Of a stretch of 64,000 bases of DNA, positions 63,968-64,000 are shown in pieces. Where the stretch lies: positions 19,695-83,694 of the forward strand of contig NZ_WUQY01000015.1 of assembly GCF_009829085.1 (NCBI RefSeq), written 5' to 3'. The stretch's first letter is position 1. Each line of letters begins with the position of its first letter. The notes under the pieces are model-generated. The model was not told where the DNA came from. It made no database searches and saw only the letters and a program-made list of their open reading frames with translations. The stretch is from Sphingobacterium bovisgrunnientis. GTDB taxonomy: Bacteria; Bacteroidota; Bacteroidia; Sphingobacteriales; Sphingobacteriaceae. The translations under genes were made by a program, and so were the position numbers.

Positions 63968-64000
63968 TAGCATTTTACTATCAACTAAAGACGCCTGCGA

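Overview
The window looks like chromosome from a low-GC member of the Bacteroidota, most likely the Sphingobacteriaceae (Sphingobacterium/Pedobacter type). Supporting signs are several copies of the Bacteroidota -7 promoter box TAnnTTTG close upstream of genes, few Shine-Dalgarno sites, a TonB-dependent receptor with carboxypeptidase-like N-terminal domains, a transketolase split into two subunits, DUF4286 and DUF6600 proteins, and many exported proteins with Bacteroidota-style signal peptides or lipoboxes. Genus assignment is inference.

Layout. 1-2171: left-edge truncated, multi-membrane-span gene on the minus strand (probable sensor kinase). 2302-10553: minus-strand block with a mercaptopyruvate sulfurtransferase, ribosomal protein S1, a histidine kinase split by an apparent frameshift, a YihY-type membrane protein, a thioesterase, MltG and a PASTA protein. 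10682-11686: ddl, divergent from that wall cluster. 11741-19448: minus strand, M14 peptidase, alkylation repair pair (AlkB, AraC-Ogt), methyltransferase, pncB and a DUF6600 secreted protein. 19760-23318: Mla-type lipid transporter (permease, ATPase, MCE protein), pseudouridine synthase and a small exported membrane protein. 23739-27996: a peptidase-S9-like lipoprotein, sensor kinase and response regulator in a tight operon. 28140-32512: greA, HIT, DedA, pyrophosphatase, CBS/CorC protein, rsmE. 32509-39717: a metal-flavoured locus, ABC ATPase, His-rich FtsX-type permease and DUF3299 protein, divergent from a TonB receptor and a lipoprotein. 39793-48285: transglutaminase-like protein, AraC regulator, dnaX, rlmB, HPP protein, exported racemase-like protein. 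48320-54256: acyl-CoA synthetase, DEAD helicase, secreted protein and a broken amino acid permease. 54304-58173: transketolase subunits plus ECF sigma factor and two envelope proteins. 58364-63967: repeat protein, small membrane protein, M28 peptidase, SprT-like protein, recN.

Most genes are housekeeping. The most unusual items are the S9-like lipoprotein that has lost its catalytic Ser and His yet is coupled to a two-component system; the exported, enlarged glutamate-racemase homologue; the FtsX-type permease with 26 histidines in a 74-residue stretch; the six-fold VPxxYF repeat protein behind an ECF sigma factor; and two decayed genes (a permease with three lesions, a histidine kinase with a frameshift). 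No tRNA, rRNA, CRISPR array, insertion sequence or prophage was recognised.
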